Assembly: GCF_002879645.1 (NCBI RefSeq)
Contig: NZ_PNRE01000016.1
Coordinates: 62,001-126,000 of the forward strand
DNA from: Halomonas heilongjiangensis
GTDB lineage: Bacteria > Pseudomonadota > Gammaproteobacteria > Pseudomonadales > Halomonadaceae
Direction: 5' to 3'
DNA: 64,000 nt
Below, in pieces: positions 1-10,503 of this stretch; positions within the stretch are counted from its first letter, which is position 1, and every line of letters begins with the position of its first letter. Both the position numbers and the translations under genes were made by a program. A model generated the notes under the pieces. It was not told the DNA's origin. It saw only the letters and a program-made list of their open reading frames with translations, and searched no databases.

Positions 1-785
1 CGCGGCAGGTCGGCATCGCGATTCCAGATCACCAGGTTGACCAGCAACCCGGCGGGGATCAGGGCGTTGTTCATGATCGCCAGCGCTCCGGCATCCACCC
101 GGGTGGCGCCGAGGTTCCACAGGAAGTAGCCCAGTCCCGAGGCCACCAGCCCCAACCAGGCGAGCACGCCCCAGTGCACGCCGGTGGCGGGAAGCGCGGA
201 CGCATCGCCGAGCAGCGCGAAGGCCGGTACGGCCACCGCCAGGGCGCCCAGATAGAACCAGGCGAAGATGCTGTGGCGAGGCAGCGCCGCGGGCAACCCC
301 GCGGAGAGTCGGCGGTATCCCACCTGCCCCAGGGCGAAGCAGAGATTGGCCCCCTGCACGACGAGAAAGCCCAGCCAGAAGCCGCTGTCGATGCCCTGGT
401 AGCGGATCACCGCCGCCCCGGCCACCGCCAGGCCCGCGGTGACGAGGTGGAAGGGGGTGAAGCGCCCGAACAGGGCGTCGTCGAGCAGGGTGACGTAGAG
501 CGGGGTGAAGATGGTGAACAGCAGCACCTCGGGCACCGAGAGCAGCAGGAAGGACTGGTAGAAGAAGATATACATCACACCGAGCTGCACGGCCCCCAGC
601 CCCATCAGCGCCAGGCGCTGGCGGCCGCGCAGCAGCGAGGGGCGCAGGAAGGGCAGGAACACCAGCGCCGCCAGGGCGATACGGGTGAGGACCGCGAAGT
701 AGCTGTCGACCTGGCCGGCGAGATAGACGCCGATCAGCGAGAACGAGAAGGCCCACAGTACGGTGACGCCGACGAGATAGCCCAC
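1..785 (-). CDS. EamA/DMT-family transporter, 3' end outside window
   Basis: Partial gene, about 261 codons visible. The translation is almost entirely hydrophobic and begins VGYLVGVTVLWAFSFSLIGV, with repeated membrane helices and short charged loops, as in the 10-TM drug/metabolite transporter (EamA) superfamily. The GTG start at 785 is chosen because GGGAG lies six bases upstream; an in-frame TTG at 791 has no room for a ribosome site. A candidate promoter (TTGATG, 16 bp, TATAAT) lies at 818-845 in the short gap after glpD, so it is probably transcribed on its own. Substrate unknown; members export amino acids, metabolites or drugs. The last helices lie outside the window. Confidence 0.8.
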   Translation of the reverse strand, partial: MGYLVGVTVLWAFSFSLIGVYLAGQVDSYFAVLTRIALAALVFLPFLRPSLLRGRQRLALMGLGAVQLGVMYIFFYQSFLLLSVPEVLLFTIFTPLYVTLLDDALFGRFTPFHLVTAGLAVAGAAVIRYQGIDSGFWLGFLVVQGANLCFALGQVGYRRLSAGLPAALPRHSIFAWFYLGALAVAVPAFALLGDASALPATGVHWGVLAWLGLVASGLGYFLWNLGATRVDAGALAIMNNALIPAGLLVNLVIWNRDADLP

Positions 786-817
786 GGTCAACTCCCGACA
801 TGAAAAAGGTTGACGGG

Positions 818-845
818 ATTATACCCGCATCCGCCGGGGCATCAA
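818..845 (-). promoter_or_regulatory. Candidate sigma70 promoter of the EamA gene
   Basis: Read on the minus strand: TTGATG (840-845), 16 bp spacer, TATAAT (818-823). It overlaps an inverted repeat, ATACCCGC (823-830) with GCGGGTAT (870-877), which could also act as the end of the glp transcript just past the glpD stop. Confidence 0.45.
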
Positions 846-877
846 TGTGACGGCATCAATCGCGCCGCCGCGGGTAT

Positions 878-2554
878 TCACCACTTGAGCGACTCGGAAT
901 GTACCGGGGTATCGGCCCCCCGTTCCTGCGTGGTCGCGTCCTGCTCGACTCGGGAGTCGCGGAAGTACTCCGCGAAGCGTTCCTCGGCACGGTCGCCGAA
1001 CAGGATCCCGCAGGCCTCCTTCAACCCCGGGGAACGGCGCATCGTCTCCTCGGGCACGACCAGGGCGATCTTGGAGCGCCGCCTCAGGAAGTCCTCGAGC
1101 CGGGTGACCATCTCGCGGCGCTGCGCCTGGCGCAGCTCGCAGCGCAGGTACTCGGTGCCCTCGATCAGCACCTCGGCCTGCCGCGGGTCCTCGCGGATCT
1201 CCTCGAGCATATCCAGGGCATGGGTGCCATAGCGCCGCCACAACCGGGTCGACAGCGGCTCCGAGGCCTGGGGCGAGGTCATGGCGTCGAGTTGCATCAG
1301 ACCGGCCTGATGCAGGAATTCCCGACGCACCTCGTCGGGTGCCTCGCCGTACCAGCGATGCCGTGGATGGGGTACCGCGACCCCCAGGCGCCGGACGAGG
1401 TCGATGACCTCCGCACCGACGTTGAGGCAATCGGTGAGCTTGCCGCCGAAGATGCTGAGGTGCGCATCGCCCGCGCTGACGTCGATGGCATGCTTGCGCG
1501 ACAGCTGGAGAAAGTCGCGATCCCCTCCCCCGCTGGCGCGCACGGCCAGGGGGCGGACCCCGCAACGGGTGGCGATGATGTCCCCACTGTCGAGCGGCTT
1601 GGCCAGGTTCAGGCGCTTGTTGATGTTGTCGAGCACGAAACGGACGTCGTCCCGGGTGACGCCGACCTCGGGGTTCTCCACGCGGGTATCGGTGGTGCCG
1701 ATGCAGGTCCTCTGGCCCATGGGGATGACGAAGAACAACCGGCCGTCATCGGCGAAGAAGGCCAGCACTCGCCGACTGTCGGTCAAGCGGGGAACGATCA
1801 GGTGCACGCCCTTGGAGTAGACATGGCGATGATCGGTCTGCTGCCCCGTCAGCGCGTTGTGCGTATCGACCCAGGGGCCGGCGGCATTGATCAGCACCCG
1901 CGAGCGAACCTCCAGCTCGCGACCGTCGATGACGTCCCGCACCCGGGTGACCCACAGGCCGTTCTCGCGCCGGGCTCCCAGCGACTCGACGTAGTTTACC
2001 GCCACGGCGCCGTAGTTGAGTGCGCCGCGCACGAAGTTGAAGACGAAGCGGGCATCGTTGTCGTGCAGGTAGGCGTCGGAGTACTCGAAGCCGCCCACGG
2101 CATCGTCGATATCGATGATGGCTTCGCTCTGCTTGATCGAGGCCGGCGTCAGGAAGCGCGGGATGCGGGTGAAACCGTTGCCGATCAGCCAGTAGAGCCA
2201 GCTGCCGGCCCAGAGATAGCGGGGATGATAGCGGAAGCCCCGGGAGATGGTGGTCAGGAAGCGGATCTCCTGCACCGTGGAGGGGTAACTCTTGATCAGG
2301 TGATTGCGACTCTTGCAGAGCTTGCGGACCAGGGCGAAGTCACGGCTCTCCATGTACTTGATGCCACCCCAGACCAGGTTGGAAGAGTGCATGCTGGTGC
2401 TGCCCGCGAAGTCGCCGCGCTCGACCAGCGCGACCCTGACACCCGTTCCCGCCAGGGCGGCCGCCGCCACGGCACCGTTGACGCCGCCGCCGATGACCAG
2501 GGCATCGAAGACCTCGTCGTCCAGCTTGTCGATATTGCTGCTGCGCAGTTGCAT
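878..2554 (-). CDS. glpD: Aerobic glycerol-3-phosphate dehydrogenase, FAD-dependent
   Basis: 558 aa. Oxidises sn-glycerol-3-phosphate to dihydroxyacetone phosphate and passes electrons to the quinone pool at the inner membrane. The N-terminal dinucleotide fold is visible (VIGGGVNGA at residues 20-28, then an acidic strand end VALVERGD), followed by a DAO-type FAD domain and a C-terminal helical domain. The ATG at 2554 is preferred over an upstream in-frame start because AAAGG sits seven bases before it. It is the last gene of the glycerol transport operon, 172 bp after glpV, as in the Rhizobium leguminosarum glycerol locus where glpD is linked to glpSTPQUV. No glycerol kinase or glpR is in the window, so the kinase must be elsewhere. 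Confidence 0.9.
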   Translation of the reverse strand: MQLRSSNIDKLDDEVFDALVIGGGVNGAVAAAALAGTGVRVALVERGDFAGSTSMHSSNLVWGGIKYMESRDFALVRKLCKSRNHLIKSYPSTVQEIRFLTTISRGFRYHPRYLWAGSWLYWLIGNGFTRIPRFLTPASIKQSEAIIDIDDAVGGFEYSDAYLHDNDARFVFNFVRGALNYGAVAVNYVESLGARRENGLWVTRVRDVIDGRELEVRSRVLINAAGPWVDTHNALTGQQTDHRHVYSKGVHLIVPRLTDSRRVLAFFADDGRLFFVIPMGQRTCIGTTDTRVENPEVGVTRDDVRFVLDNINKRLNLAKPLDSGDIIATRCGVRPLAVRASGGGDRDFLQLSRKHAIDVSAGDAHLSIFGGKLTDCLNVGAEVIDLVRRLGVAVPHPRHRWYGEAPDEVRREFLHQAGLMQLDAMTSPQASEPLSTRLWRRYGTHALDMLEEIREDPRQAEVLIEGTEYLRCELRQAQRREMVTRLEDFLRRRSKIALVVPEETMRRSPGLKEACGILFGDRAEERFAEYFRDSRVEQDATTQERGADTPVHSESLKW

Positions 2555-2704
2555 GTGCGGACCTTTCTGCAGAAGGAAGGGCACCGCTCGGCGGGCACCG
2601 AGGGGCACCAGACTGACCCGGACGGACTGCCGGACACCACGCAGGGTGGGCAGCGTACCCGACACGCCTCATGCCGAGGGCGGGCCGGGCACGGTGCTGC
2701 CAGC

Positions 2705-2726
2705 GGGGGCAGGCCTGACGGCCCCC
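2705..2726 (-). terminator. Intercistronic hairpin between glpV and glpD
   Basis: GGGGGC (2705-2710) pairs with GCCCCC (2721-2726), with AGGCCT in the loop, directly at the glpV stop. No T-tract follows on the minus strand, so it is more likely an attenuator or RNA-stability hairpin than a full terminator. Confidence 0.3.
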
Positions 2727-4466
<1,740 letters not shown>

Positions 4467-4525
4467 AGTGACCTCTTCGTTATGGTAGCCATCCCTGGCA
4501 CTCCCATCGTCCATGCGATCGTGGC

Positions 4526-4798
4526 TCAACCCCAGCGCATCAGGATCAGCATCCATAGCACGGATACCGCCAGAGCCAACCAGATAGAGATATCGGTAAA
4601 CCCCACCGCCAGCAGGTGGATATAGGCAGCGGAGAGCAGGCCGATGAACAGCCGGTCCCCCCGGGTAGTCGCGATGGGAAGGAACCCCTTCCGCTCCACC
4701 GATGGCGAGACGACTTCCCAAGCCGTCATCCCCGTCAGTATCGCAGCGATACTCGAGAAGAATATTGCCGTCGGTACGGTCCATACCATCCAGGACAT
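4526..4798 (-). CDS. glpU: DUF2160 small membrane protein of the glycerol ABC transporter
   Basis: 90 aa, starting MSWMVWTVPTAIFFSSIAAI, with two or three hydrophobic segments (about residues 5-25, 48-65 and 68-88). The ATG at 4798 has GGAGG eight bases upstream; a GTG 15 bases earlier lies inside that ribosome site and is rejected. DUF2160 proteins occur almost only in this transporter cluster (GlpU in Rhizobium); their role is unknown, possibly as an accessory membrane subunit. It starts 15 bp after glpQ and is probably co-translated with it. Confidence 0.85.
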   Translation of the reverse strand: MSWMVWTVPTAIFFSSIAAILTGMTAWEVVSPSVERKGFLPIATTRGDRLFIGLLSAAYIHLLAVGFTDISIWLALAVSVLWMLILMRWG

Positions 4799-4813
4799 GG
4801 CGGTTTCCTCCAC

Positions 4814-5752
4814 TCAGGTACGCCCCAGGGCAAAACCCTTGGCGATATGGTTACGCACGAAATAGACCACGATGATTCCCGGGAGTATGGTCAACACGCC
4901 TGCCGCGGCCAGTGTGCCCCAATCGATACCAGATGCCGTCGACGTTCGCGTCATTATCGATGCAATTGGCTGGGCATTGGTCGCCGTCAGTGTGCGAGAA
5001 AGCAACAGCTCCACCCAGGAGAACATGAACAGGAAGAACAGCGTCACACCGATCCCCGATCGGATCATGGGAATAAATATCTTGACGAAGAACGACGGAA
5101 AGCTATAGCCATCTATGTAGGCGGTCTCATCGACTTCCTTGGGCACACTGCTCATGAACCCTTCGAGAATCCAGACCGCCAACGGGATATTGAACAAACA
5201 GTGCGCCAGCGCTACGGCGATATGCGTATCGAACAGGCCCACTGAATAGTAGAGCTGAAAATAGGGCAGGAGAAACACGGCCGGCGGCGCCATCAGATTG
5301 GTCAGCAGCCAGAAGAACAGATGCTTGTCACCGATGAACTTGAAACGACTGAAGGCATAAGCCGCGGGCAAGGCCACCGAGATGCTGATCAACATGTTCA
5401 TCGACACATAGGCAATGGAGTTGACATAGCCCATGTACCAGTTGGAGTCCGTGAAGATGCCGATGTAATTATCGAAGGTGACCTCCCTGGGCCAGAAGGA
5501 AAGCGCCCCCAGTATCTCCGAATTGCTCTGCAGCGACATGTTGATCAACCAGTAGATCGGTAGCAACATGAGGATCAGATACAGGGCCAGCAGGAACCGA
5601 GACCGCCCCACGGAGCCTCCCCGTCGCCTGGCCCTGGCACGTTCGAGCCTGGGCGATTCGTCTGCCGCGGTGGCCGCCGACGCTACCGAGGGTGAGGTTC
5701 CGGTGGAAGGCGACACCCGGGCGTCCTGGCGAGTCGTGGCGTCATGCGTCAT
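4814..5752 (-). CDS. glpQ: Glycerol ABC transporter permease, second subunit
   Basis: 312 aa. MalG-type inner-membrane permease: a long polar N-terminus of about 50 residues, then six membrane helices, with the cytoplasmic EAA loop (YIDGYSFPSFFVKIFIPMIR) that docks the ATPase. The ATG at 5752 has GGGAGG upstream and overlaps the end of glpP by 11 bp, which indicates translational coupling. Named after Rhizobium GlpQ; not related to E. coli GlpQ phosphodiesterase. Confidence 0.85.
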   Translation of the reverse strand: MTHDATTRQDARVSPSTGTSPSVASAATAADESPRLERARARRRGGSVGRSRFLLALYLILMLLPIYWLINMSLQSNSEILGALSFWPREVTFDNYIGIFTDSNWYMGYVNSIAYVSMNMLISISVALPAAYAFSRFKFIGDKHLFFWLLTNLMAPPAVFLLPYFQLYYSVGLFDTHIAVALAHCLFNIPLAVWILEGFMSSVPKEVDETAYIDGYSFPSFFVKIFIPMIRSGIGVTLFFLFMFSWVELLLSRTLTATNAQPIASIMTRTSTASGIDWGTLAAAGVLTILPGIIVVYFVRNHIAKGFALGRT

Positions 5753-6635
5753 GGCGATGCCCTCCCGTGGCGTCATCCTTCTGCATGTTCATGATGGCGG
5801 TGTAGAAGACCCAGCTCACCAGCAGAATGATCAGGAAATAGATAAGCGAGAAAGCGGCCGACGGCCCCAGGTCCTGCTGGCCGATCGCCATGGTGGTCAG
5901 CGACTGACTCAAGAAGGTCGTCGAGCTTCCCGGGCCGCCCCCGGTGAGCACGAAGGGCTCGGCGTAGATCATGAAGGAGTGCATGAAGCGAAGCAGCACC
6001 CCGATCACCAGTACATTGGTCAGTTTCGGCAATTGAATGTAGCGGAAGACTGCCCAGCGGGAGGCACGATCGATGCGTGCCGCCTGATAGTAGGCTTCGG
6101 GAATGGCGCGCAGACCGCTGTAGCACAGCAGGGCGATCAGCGGAGTCCAGTGCCAGACATCCATCAGGATGATGGTCGCCCAGGCATCGACCGGGTTGCG
6201 CGTGATATTGTAGGAGTAGCCGAGCTCACGGATGCCCCACCCCATCAGGCCAATATCGCCGCGGGTGAAGATCTGCCAGATGCTGCCGACCACGTTCCAG
6301 GGGATCAGCAACGGAAGCGTGATCAGAATCAATACCGCCGAGGCCTGCCAGCCGCGCTTTGGCATCAGCAGGGCGATGCCGATGCCGAGCGGCACCTCGA
6401 TGGCCAGGATCGTCATCGAGAAGGCGAACTGCCGCAGCAGGGCCGCCTGGAGTGCCGAGTCGTTGAGCATGGTCTCGAACCATTCGGTCCCGGTGAAGAA
6501 GCGTGTGTTGGCATCGAAAACGTCCTGTACCGAGTAGTTGACGACTGTCATCAACGGAATGATGGCGGAGAATGCCACCAGGACGAGCATGGGCAATATC
6601 AGCAGCCATGCTCGATTGTTCTGTACCTTAGTCAT
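5742..6635 (-). CDS. glpP: Glycerol ABC transporter permease, first subunit
   Basis: 297 aa. MalF-type permease with six predicted helices and an EAA-like loop (YYQAARIDRASRWAVFRYIQ). The ATG at 6635 has GGAGGTGGGG directly upstream and overlaps the last eight bases of glpT. With GlpQ it should form the transmembrane pore served by GlpS and GlpT. Confidence 0.85.
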   Translation of the reverse strand: MTKVQNNRAWLLILPMLVLVAFSAIIPLMTVVNYSVQDVFDANTRFFTGTEWFETMLNDSALQAALLRQFAFSMTILAIEVPLGIGIALLMPKRGWQASAVLILITLPLLIPWNVVGSIWQIFTRGDIGLMGWGIRELGYSYNITRNPVDAWATIILMDVWHWTPLIALLCYSGLRAIPEAYYQAARIDRASRWAVFRYIQLPKLTNVLVIGVLLRFMHSFMIYAEPFVLTGGGPGSSTTFLSQSLTTMAIGQQDLGPSAAFSLIYFLIILLVSWVFYTAIMNMQKDDATGGHRHDA

Positions 6636-7728
6636 TCCCCACCTCCACACGGCATTCGTCGATATAAAGATGCGTCGACGCTTCGGGAAATCTCACATGG
6701 GCATATTCACCCCTTATTGCATGTTCCTCACCAAGCCGTGCCTTCAGGGAGACCCCATTCAGCCGAAAGGAGAGAATCGAATAGGTGCCAAGATCCTGGA
6801 TGTCCTCCACCTTAACGGAGAGAGTATTCGACCCGACCTCCTCATGGACCTCGACGAACTCCGGCCTGATACCAAGCTTGACATTATTCGATCCCGACCG
6901 ATGCGCCAGCTCGAGAAGACGTGGATCGACGGGTATCGGAAGCTTTCCAAATGACAGCCCGGATTCCGTGACCGTCATCTCCAGGAAGTTCATACCTGGA
7001 CTGCCGATGAAGAACCCGACGAAGGTATGAGCAGGCTTTTCGAACAGCTCACGCGGTGTACCGAACTGTACGACCTGTCCTTCGTACATGACCGCAATCT
7101 TCTCGGCGAATGTCGAGGCTTCCAGCTGGTCGTGGGTCACGTAGATCATGGTGATATTGAAGCGCTCATGGATCTCCTTGAGCTTGCGGCGGAGCTTCCA
7201 CTTGAGCTGAGGATCGATCACGGTCAGGGGTTCATCGAACAGGATGGCCGAAACGTCGTCGCGCACCAGCCCTCGCCCCATCGAGACCTTCTGTTTCTCA
7301 TCGGCGGTCAGGTTCTTGGCCTTTCGCCTCAATAACGGCACCAGGTCCAGGATATCGGCAACTTCCGCTACGCGTTCACGCACCTTGGCCTCGGGCGTCC
7401 TGATGTTACGCAGCGGAAAGGCCAGGTTGTCGAAGACCGTCATGGTGTCGTAGATCACCGGGAATTGGAAAACCTGGGCAATGTTGCGCTCTTCCGGCGG
7501 CAGCTCGTTGACGATACGGGAGTCGAATACGACATCACCGTCGGAGGGTTGCAGCAGCCCGGAGATGATATTGAGCAGGGTGGACTTGCCGCAGCCGGAC
7601 GGTCCCAGCAAGGCATAGGCGCCCCCCTGGTGCCAGACATGGGTCATTTCCCGTATGGCGTAATCCGCCGGTGACTGTGGGTTGGACACGTAAGTGTGTG
7701 CCAGTGCCTTGAGCATGATTTCGGCCAT
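6628..7728 (-). CDS. glpT: Glycerol ABC transporter ATPase with degenerate signature motif
   Basis: 366 aa. MalK-like ATPase: Walker A LLGPSGCGKSTLL (about residue 38), Walker B AILFDEP, H-loop YVTHDQ, and a C-terminal OB-type (TOBE) region. The signature motif that should read LSGGQ reads LTADEKQKVS, so the signature is degenerate. The ATG at 7728 lies two bases from the glpS stop (TGAGATG), so translation is coupled. In the sandwich dimer GlpT would supply an intact Walker/H-loop face and GlpS an intact signature. The name follows Rhizobium and does not mean E. coli GlpT antiporter. Confidence 0.88.
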   Translation of the reverse strand: MAEIMLKALAHTYVSNPQSPADYAIREMTHVWHQGGAYALLGPSGCGKSTLLNIISGLLQPSDGDVVFDSRIVNELPPEERNIAQVFQFPVIYDTMTVFDNLAFPLRNIRTPEAKVRERVAEVADILDLVPLLRRKAKNLTADEKQKVSMGRGLVRDDVSAILFDEPLTVIDPQLKWKLRRKLKEIHERFNITMIYVTHDQLEASTFAEKIAVMYEGQVVQFGTPRELFEKPAHTFVGFFIGSPGMNFLEMTVTESGLSFGKLPIPVDPRLLELAHRSGSNNVKLGIRPEFVEVHEEVGSNTLSVKVEDIQDLGTYSILSFRLNGVSLKARLGEEHAIRGEYAHVRFPEASTHLYIDECRVEVGND

Positions 7729-7729
7729 C

Positions 7730-8818
7730 TCAGAGACTCCCCAGACGCGGCGGAATATGCACCACCGATCCATTGTGGTCGAAGGCATAGAGCTTGTGGG
7801 TCGGGAAATAGACCTTGATCGGTTCATCGACGGCGAACTCATGAACACCGGCCAGATGCAACACCAGATGGAACAGCTCGTTGCTCACATGCAGGAAGGT
7901 TTCGGAGCCACTGATCTCCGCCAGGTCAACGCGGACCTGGAGCTCGAGATCATCGGCCGACTGAGGCGCGAGGCCGACGTGCGAGGGACGCACACCGAAG
8001 CTGTACTGGCCGGGCGGCAGGGAGCGCAGGTCCTCGTTGAGCCGGAAGTGGACGCTCTTGTCGAAGGTCACTTCTGCCCCCGACACCAGCCCGGGAACCA
8101 CGTTGATCGGCGGCTCGGAGAACATCTCCGCGGTCAGGATATTCCCTGGACGGTGATAGACATCCTCGGTCCTGCCGTACTGCAGCAACCGCCCCTCGTG
8201 CAGCACCGCGGTATGCCCTCCCAGCGCCAGGGCCTCGTTGGGCTCGGTGGTGGCATAGACGGCGATACAGTTGCGCATCCTGAACAGCTCACGAAGTTCC
8301 TGGCGAAACTCCTCGCGCAGCTTGTAATCGAGGTTGACCAGCGGCTCGTCGAACAGGATCAGGTCGGCATCCTTGACCAGGGCTCGCCCCATGGCGGTGC
8401 GCTGCTGCTGGCCACCCGAGAGCTCCTGGGGGTAGCGGTCGAGCAGGTGCTCGATATGCAGCATCTCGGCGGTCTCGCGTACCCGCCTGGTGACCTCGGC
8501 CTTGGGCACTCGCGCCAGTTTCAACGGCGAGGCGATGTTGTCGAAGACGGTGAGGCTTGGGTAGTTGATGAATTGCTGATAGACCATGGACACGTTGCGC
8601 CGGCGGACGGAAACCCCCGTCACGTCCTCGCCGTTCATCAGGACCCGTCCACGTGTCGGCGGCTCGAGACCCGCCATCAACCGCATGAGCGTGGTCTTGC
8701 CGGCCAGGGTCCGGCCCAGCAGGACATTGAAGGAACCTGGGGCCAGCTCCAGGTCGATGCCTTCGATGTGCGTGGCGCCATTGACCACATGATCGATGTT
8801 TTCAAGGATCAGGGACAT
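7730..8818 (-). CDS. glpS: Glycerol ABC transporter ATPase lacking the H-loop histidine
   Basis: 362 aa. MalK-like ATPase and first gene of the operon. Walker A is GRTLAGKTT, the signature LSGGQQQR is canonical, and Walker B is LILFDEP. At the H-loop, where VTHD is expected, the sequence reads YATTEPNEA, so the switch histidine is missing (codons ACC ACC GAG CCC). The ATG at 8818 has GAGGG four bases upstream; longer in-frame extensions have no ribosome site. With GlpT this predicts one competent and one degenerate composite ATP site. Confidence 0.88.
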   Translation of the reverse strand: MSLILENIDHVVNGATHIEGIDLELAPGSFNVLLGRTLAGKTTLMRLMAGLEPPTRGRVLMNGEDVTGVSVRRRNVSMVYQQFINYPSLTVFDNIASPLKLARVPKAEVTRRVRETAEMLHIEHLLDRYPQELSGGQQQRTAMGRALVKDADLILFDEPLVNLDYKLREEFRQELRELFRMRNCIAVYATTEPNEALALGGHTAVLHEGRLLQYGRTEDVYHRPGNILTAEMFSEPPINVVPGLVSGAEVTFDKSVHFRLNEDLRSLPPGQYSFGVRPSHVGLAPQSADDLELQVRVDLAEISGSETFLHVSNELFHLVLHLAGVHEFAVDEPIKVYFPTHKLYAFDHNGSVVHIPPRLGSL

Positions 8819-8900
8819 GCTGCCCTCGTTGTCGTTGTTGTCGCGCTTGATACGTGAAGCACAGCGGATTAACCGTGGCCAGGGCGGGCAGGGCCAACAC

Positions 8901-8950
8901 GCTGTTCGATTTGCAACACCATCGAGCATCAATGTTCGTTTTCGATAGCG
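8901..8950 (-). promoter_or_regulatory. Tandem GlpR-like operators
   Basis: Compared with the E. coli GlpR consensus WATGTTCGWTAWCGAACATW, positions 8931-8950 (aatgttcgttttcgatagcg) match at 14 of 20, including the whole left half. Positions 8901-8920 (gctgttcgatttgcaacacc) match at 13 of 20. The two are 30 bp apart (three helical turns) and lie 83-132 bp upstream of glpS. Repression by a DeoR-family GlpR encoded elsewhere, with glycerol-3-phosphate as inducer, is inferred. Confidence 0.45.
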
Positions 8951-9002
8951 AGACTAGCCCAGCGACTATCACACGGCAATGGCGAGATCGCCCACCAGGC
9001 CC

Positions 9003-9016
9003 TAGACCTTGGTCTA
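9003..9016. promoter_or_regulatory. TAGACC-TT-GGTCTA palindrome upstream of glpS
   Basis: Perfect 6-bp arms with a 2-bp centre, 185 bp before glpS. The same sequence, TAGACCAAGGTC, occurs at 20545-20556, 176 bp before putA. Equal placement before two carbon-catabolic operons suggests a shared activator. Confidence 0.4.
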
Positions 9017-9171
9017 AAAAGCGCCGTGAATTAACGATTTTTTCATGGAATATCAAACGGAAGGAAGAAAAACAGGACGTGATGACCCGCAATCAAGCCG
9101 CTCCGCCAGACGCCGCCGGCAGAGTTTCACTTTCGATCAATCAGGAGAAAAACGCTCACGACAGGGATGGG

Positions 9172-9687
9172 TCACAGACGACCTCGCCGCCTCAGCCACC
9201 AGAGGGCATGTCCGACCCCCGGCACCCAGCCAAGCAAGGTGAGCAGCAGGTTCAACGCCACCCGCCCGCCGCCTCCCCGGGAGAGCGCCACGGCCAGGGG
9301 GGGCATCAGCAGCGCCAGGGCCACCAGCGCCGCCCGGGGCTCGGCGGGCACCGGCGTATCGCCATCGCCTGGGGCGTCTGCCGCTCGATCGACCCGCACG
9401 CCCGCACCGGCGGCCGGGGCAAAATGCTGCACGCCCTGGTGCGACCCATGCTCGAGGGCCTTGCGATGAGCCTCGTGGTCGATCTTCTGCTCGAGTTCCA
9501 TGGCACCCTCGGCCAGCTCGTCATGGAAACGCTCCCAGTCCTCCCAGTCGTGGGGAGTACCGGCCCGGGGACGGTGATCCCCGGCTTCCCGGGCCCGCGA
9601 CCAGGCCTTCTCCTCCAGGGTGTTGGGCCGCTCCTCGTCGCGCTCTCCGCTCAGCCCCTTCCTGGCCAGGTATTCACGGGCATCCAT
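9172..9687 (-). CDS. Pmp3/YqaE-domain protein with long soluble N-terminus
   Basis: 171 aa. The last 52 residues match the YqaE/Pmp3 (UPF0057) family: LLMPPLAVALSRGGGG followed by LNLLLTLLGWVPGVGHALWW, two short helices typical of stress-linked small membrane proteins of about 52 aa. Here they are preceded by about 118 hydrophilic residues rich in Glu, Asp, Arg and His with no recognised domain. The ATG at 9687 has GGAGG six bases upstream. Pmp3 proteins affect membrane potential and salt tolerance in yeast; a role in a halophile is plausible but not shown. Confidence 0.75.
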   Translation of the reverse strand: MDAREYLARKGLSGERDEERPNTLEEKAWSRAREAGDHRPRAGTPHDWEDWERFHDELAEGAMELEQKIDHEAHRKALEHGSHQGVQHFAPAAGAGVRVDRAADAPGDGDTPVPAEPRAALVALALLMPPLAVALSRGGGGRVALNLLLTLLGWVPGVGHALWWLRRRGRL

Positions 9688-10020
9688 GACGCGCCTCCAT
9701 CACTCGGTTGGGCTCGACTCCGGCCGAGGGCGCACGCCGCCCATGACCGGATTGGTAACACCTTGGAACCGATGCTTCCCCTCGGGTTCCGGCTGGCGGC
9801 AACCCGCACAGGCGTGGGCCTCGGGTAAGCGACCATGAAGCGTTGGCAGCAGCGCTTGCCGATCGCCCTTGGCACCCCAGCGAGTCGGCTATGCTGAAGC
9901 CGAGACCCGGCTGCGGGCCCGGTATCGCCCTGCCACCAGGCTCGCCGGGAGGGAAAGACCCGGGCACCGACACGGCCCCGTAGCAAAAAGGCAATCATCG
10001 CCGGCACAAGGAGAAATGCC
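9688..10020. other. Intergenic, divergent start region
   Basis: 333 bp between the divergent Pmp3-domain and CBS-domain genes. It must contain both promoters, but I see no convincing -35/-10 pair, repeat or coding frame. Confidence 0.4.
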
Positions 10021-10428
10021 ATGCCCAACAAGGCCCCTACCACCGTTCGCGAGATCATGTCCCGTGACTGCTACCGGGTCACCGGCAAGACCTCGGTGTC
10101 CACTCTGGCCAAAGGCCTGGCACTGCATCGCCTGCCCGGGGTCCCCGTCGTCGATGAGCGCGACCAGCTGATCGGCTTCATCTCGGAGCAGGATGTGATG
10201 GGGAAGGTGCTGGAGAGCTCCTATCTCAACGAGGAGCCGCCGCTGGTCAGTGAGCTGATGCGCAACGAGGTACTCTCCGTGCCACCCAACAAGAGCATCA
10301 CCGACCTGGCGCAGGAGATGCTCGGGGCCAAGCCCAAGGTCTACCCGGTGGTCGAGCAGGGCCGCCTGGTCGGCATCGTCACCCGTCGCGACGTGCTCAG
10401 TGCCATCCTGCGCATGCGCTACAGCTGA
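10021..10428 (+). CDS. CBS-domain pair protein
   Basis: 135 aa made of two CBS motifs (about residues 8-65 and 75-132; GVPVVDERDQLIGFISEQDV and YPVVEQGRLVGIVTRRDVL). CBS pairs bind adenosine nucleotides and act as energy sensors. No catalytic domain is attached, so its partner is unknown. AAGGAG lies seven bases before the ATG. Confidence 0.85.
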   Translation: MPNKAPTTVREIMSRDCYRVTGKTSVSTLAKGLALHRLPGVPVVDERDQLIGFISEQDVMGKVLESSYLNEEPPLVSELMRNEVLSVPPNKSITDLAQEMLGAKPKVYPVVEQGRLVGIVTRRDVLSAILRMRYS

Positions 10429-10440
10429 GCCGCCCGTCCC

Positions 10441-10471
10441 GACGCCACCCGGTCGCCCGCCGGGTGGCGTC
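10441..10471 (+). terminator. Terminator-like hairpin after the CBS gene
   Basis: Perfect 12-bp stem, gacgccacccgg (10441-10452) with ccgggtggcgtc (10460-10471), 7-nt loop. No T-tract follows, so the type is uncertain. Confidence 0.5.
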
Positions 10472-10503
10472 GTCGTGTCGGCGTTGCCGCCTCGGACGCG
10501 CAC

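Larger units (their letters stand above)
8819..9171. promoter_or_regulatory. Upstream control region of the glycerol operon
   Basis: 353 bp without a gene. It holds two GlpR-like sites (8901-8920 and 8931-8950), an extra right half-site CGAGCAT at 8923-8929, and a TAGACC-TT-GGTCTA palindrome at 9003-9016. The right end is the 3' end of the Pmp3-domain gene. No glpR gene is present here. Confidence 0.5.
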
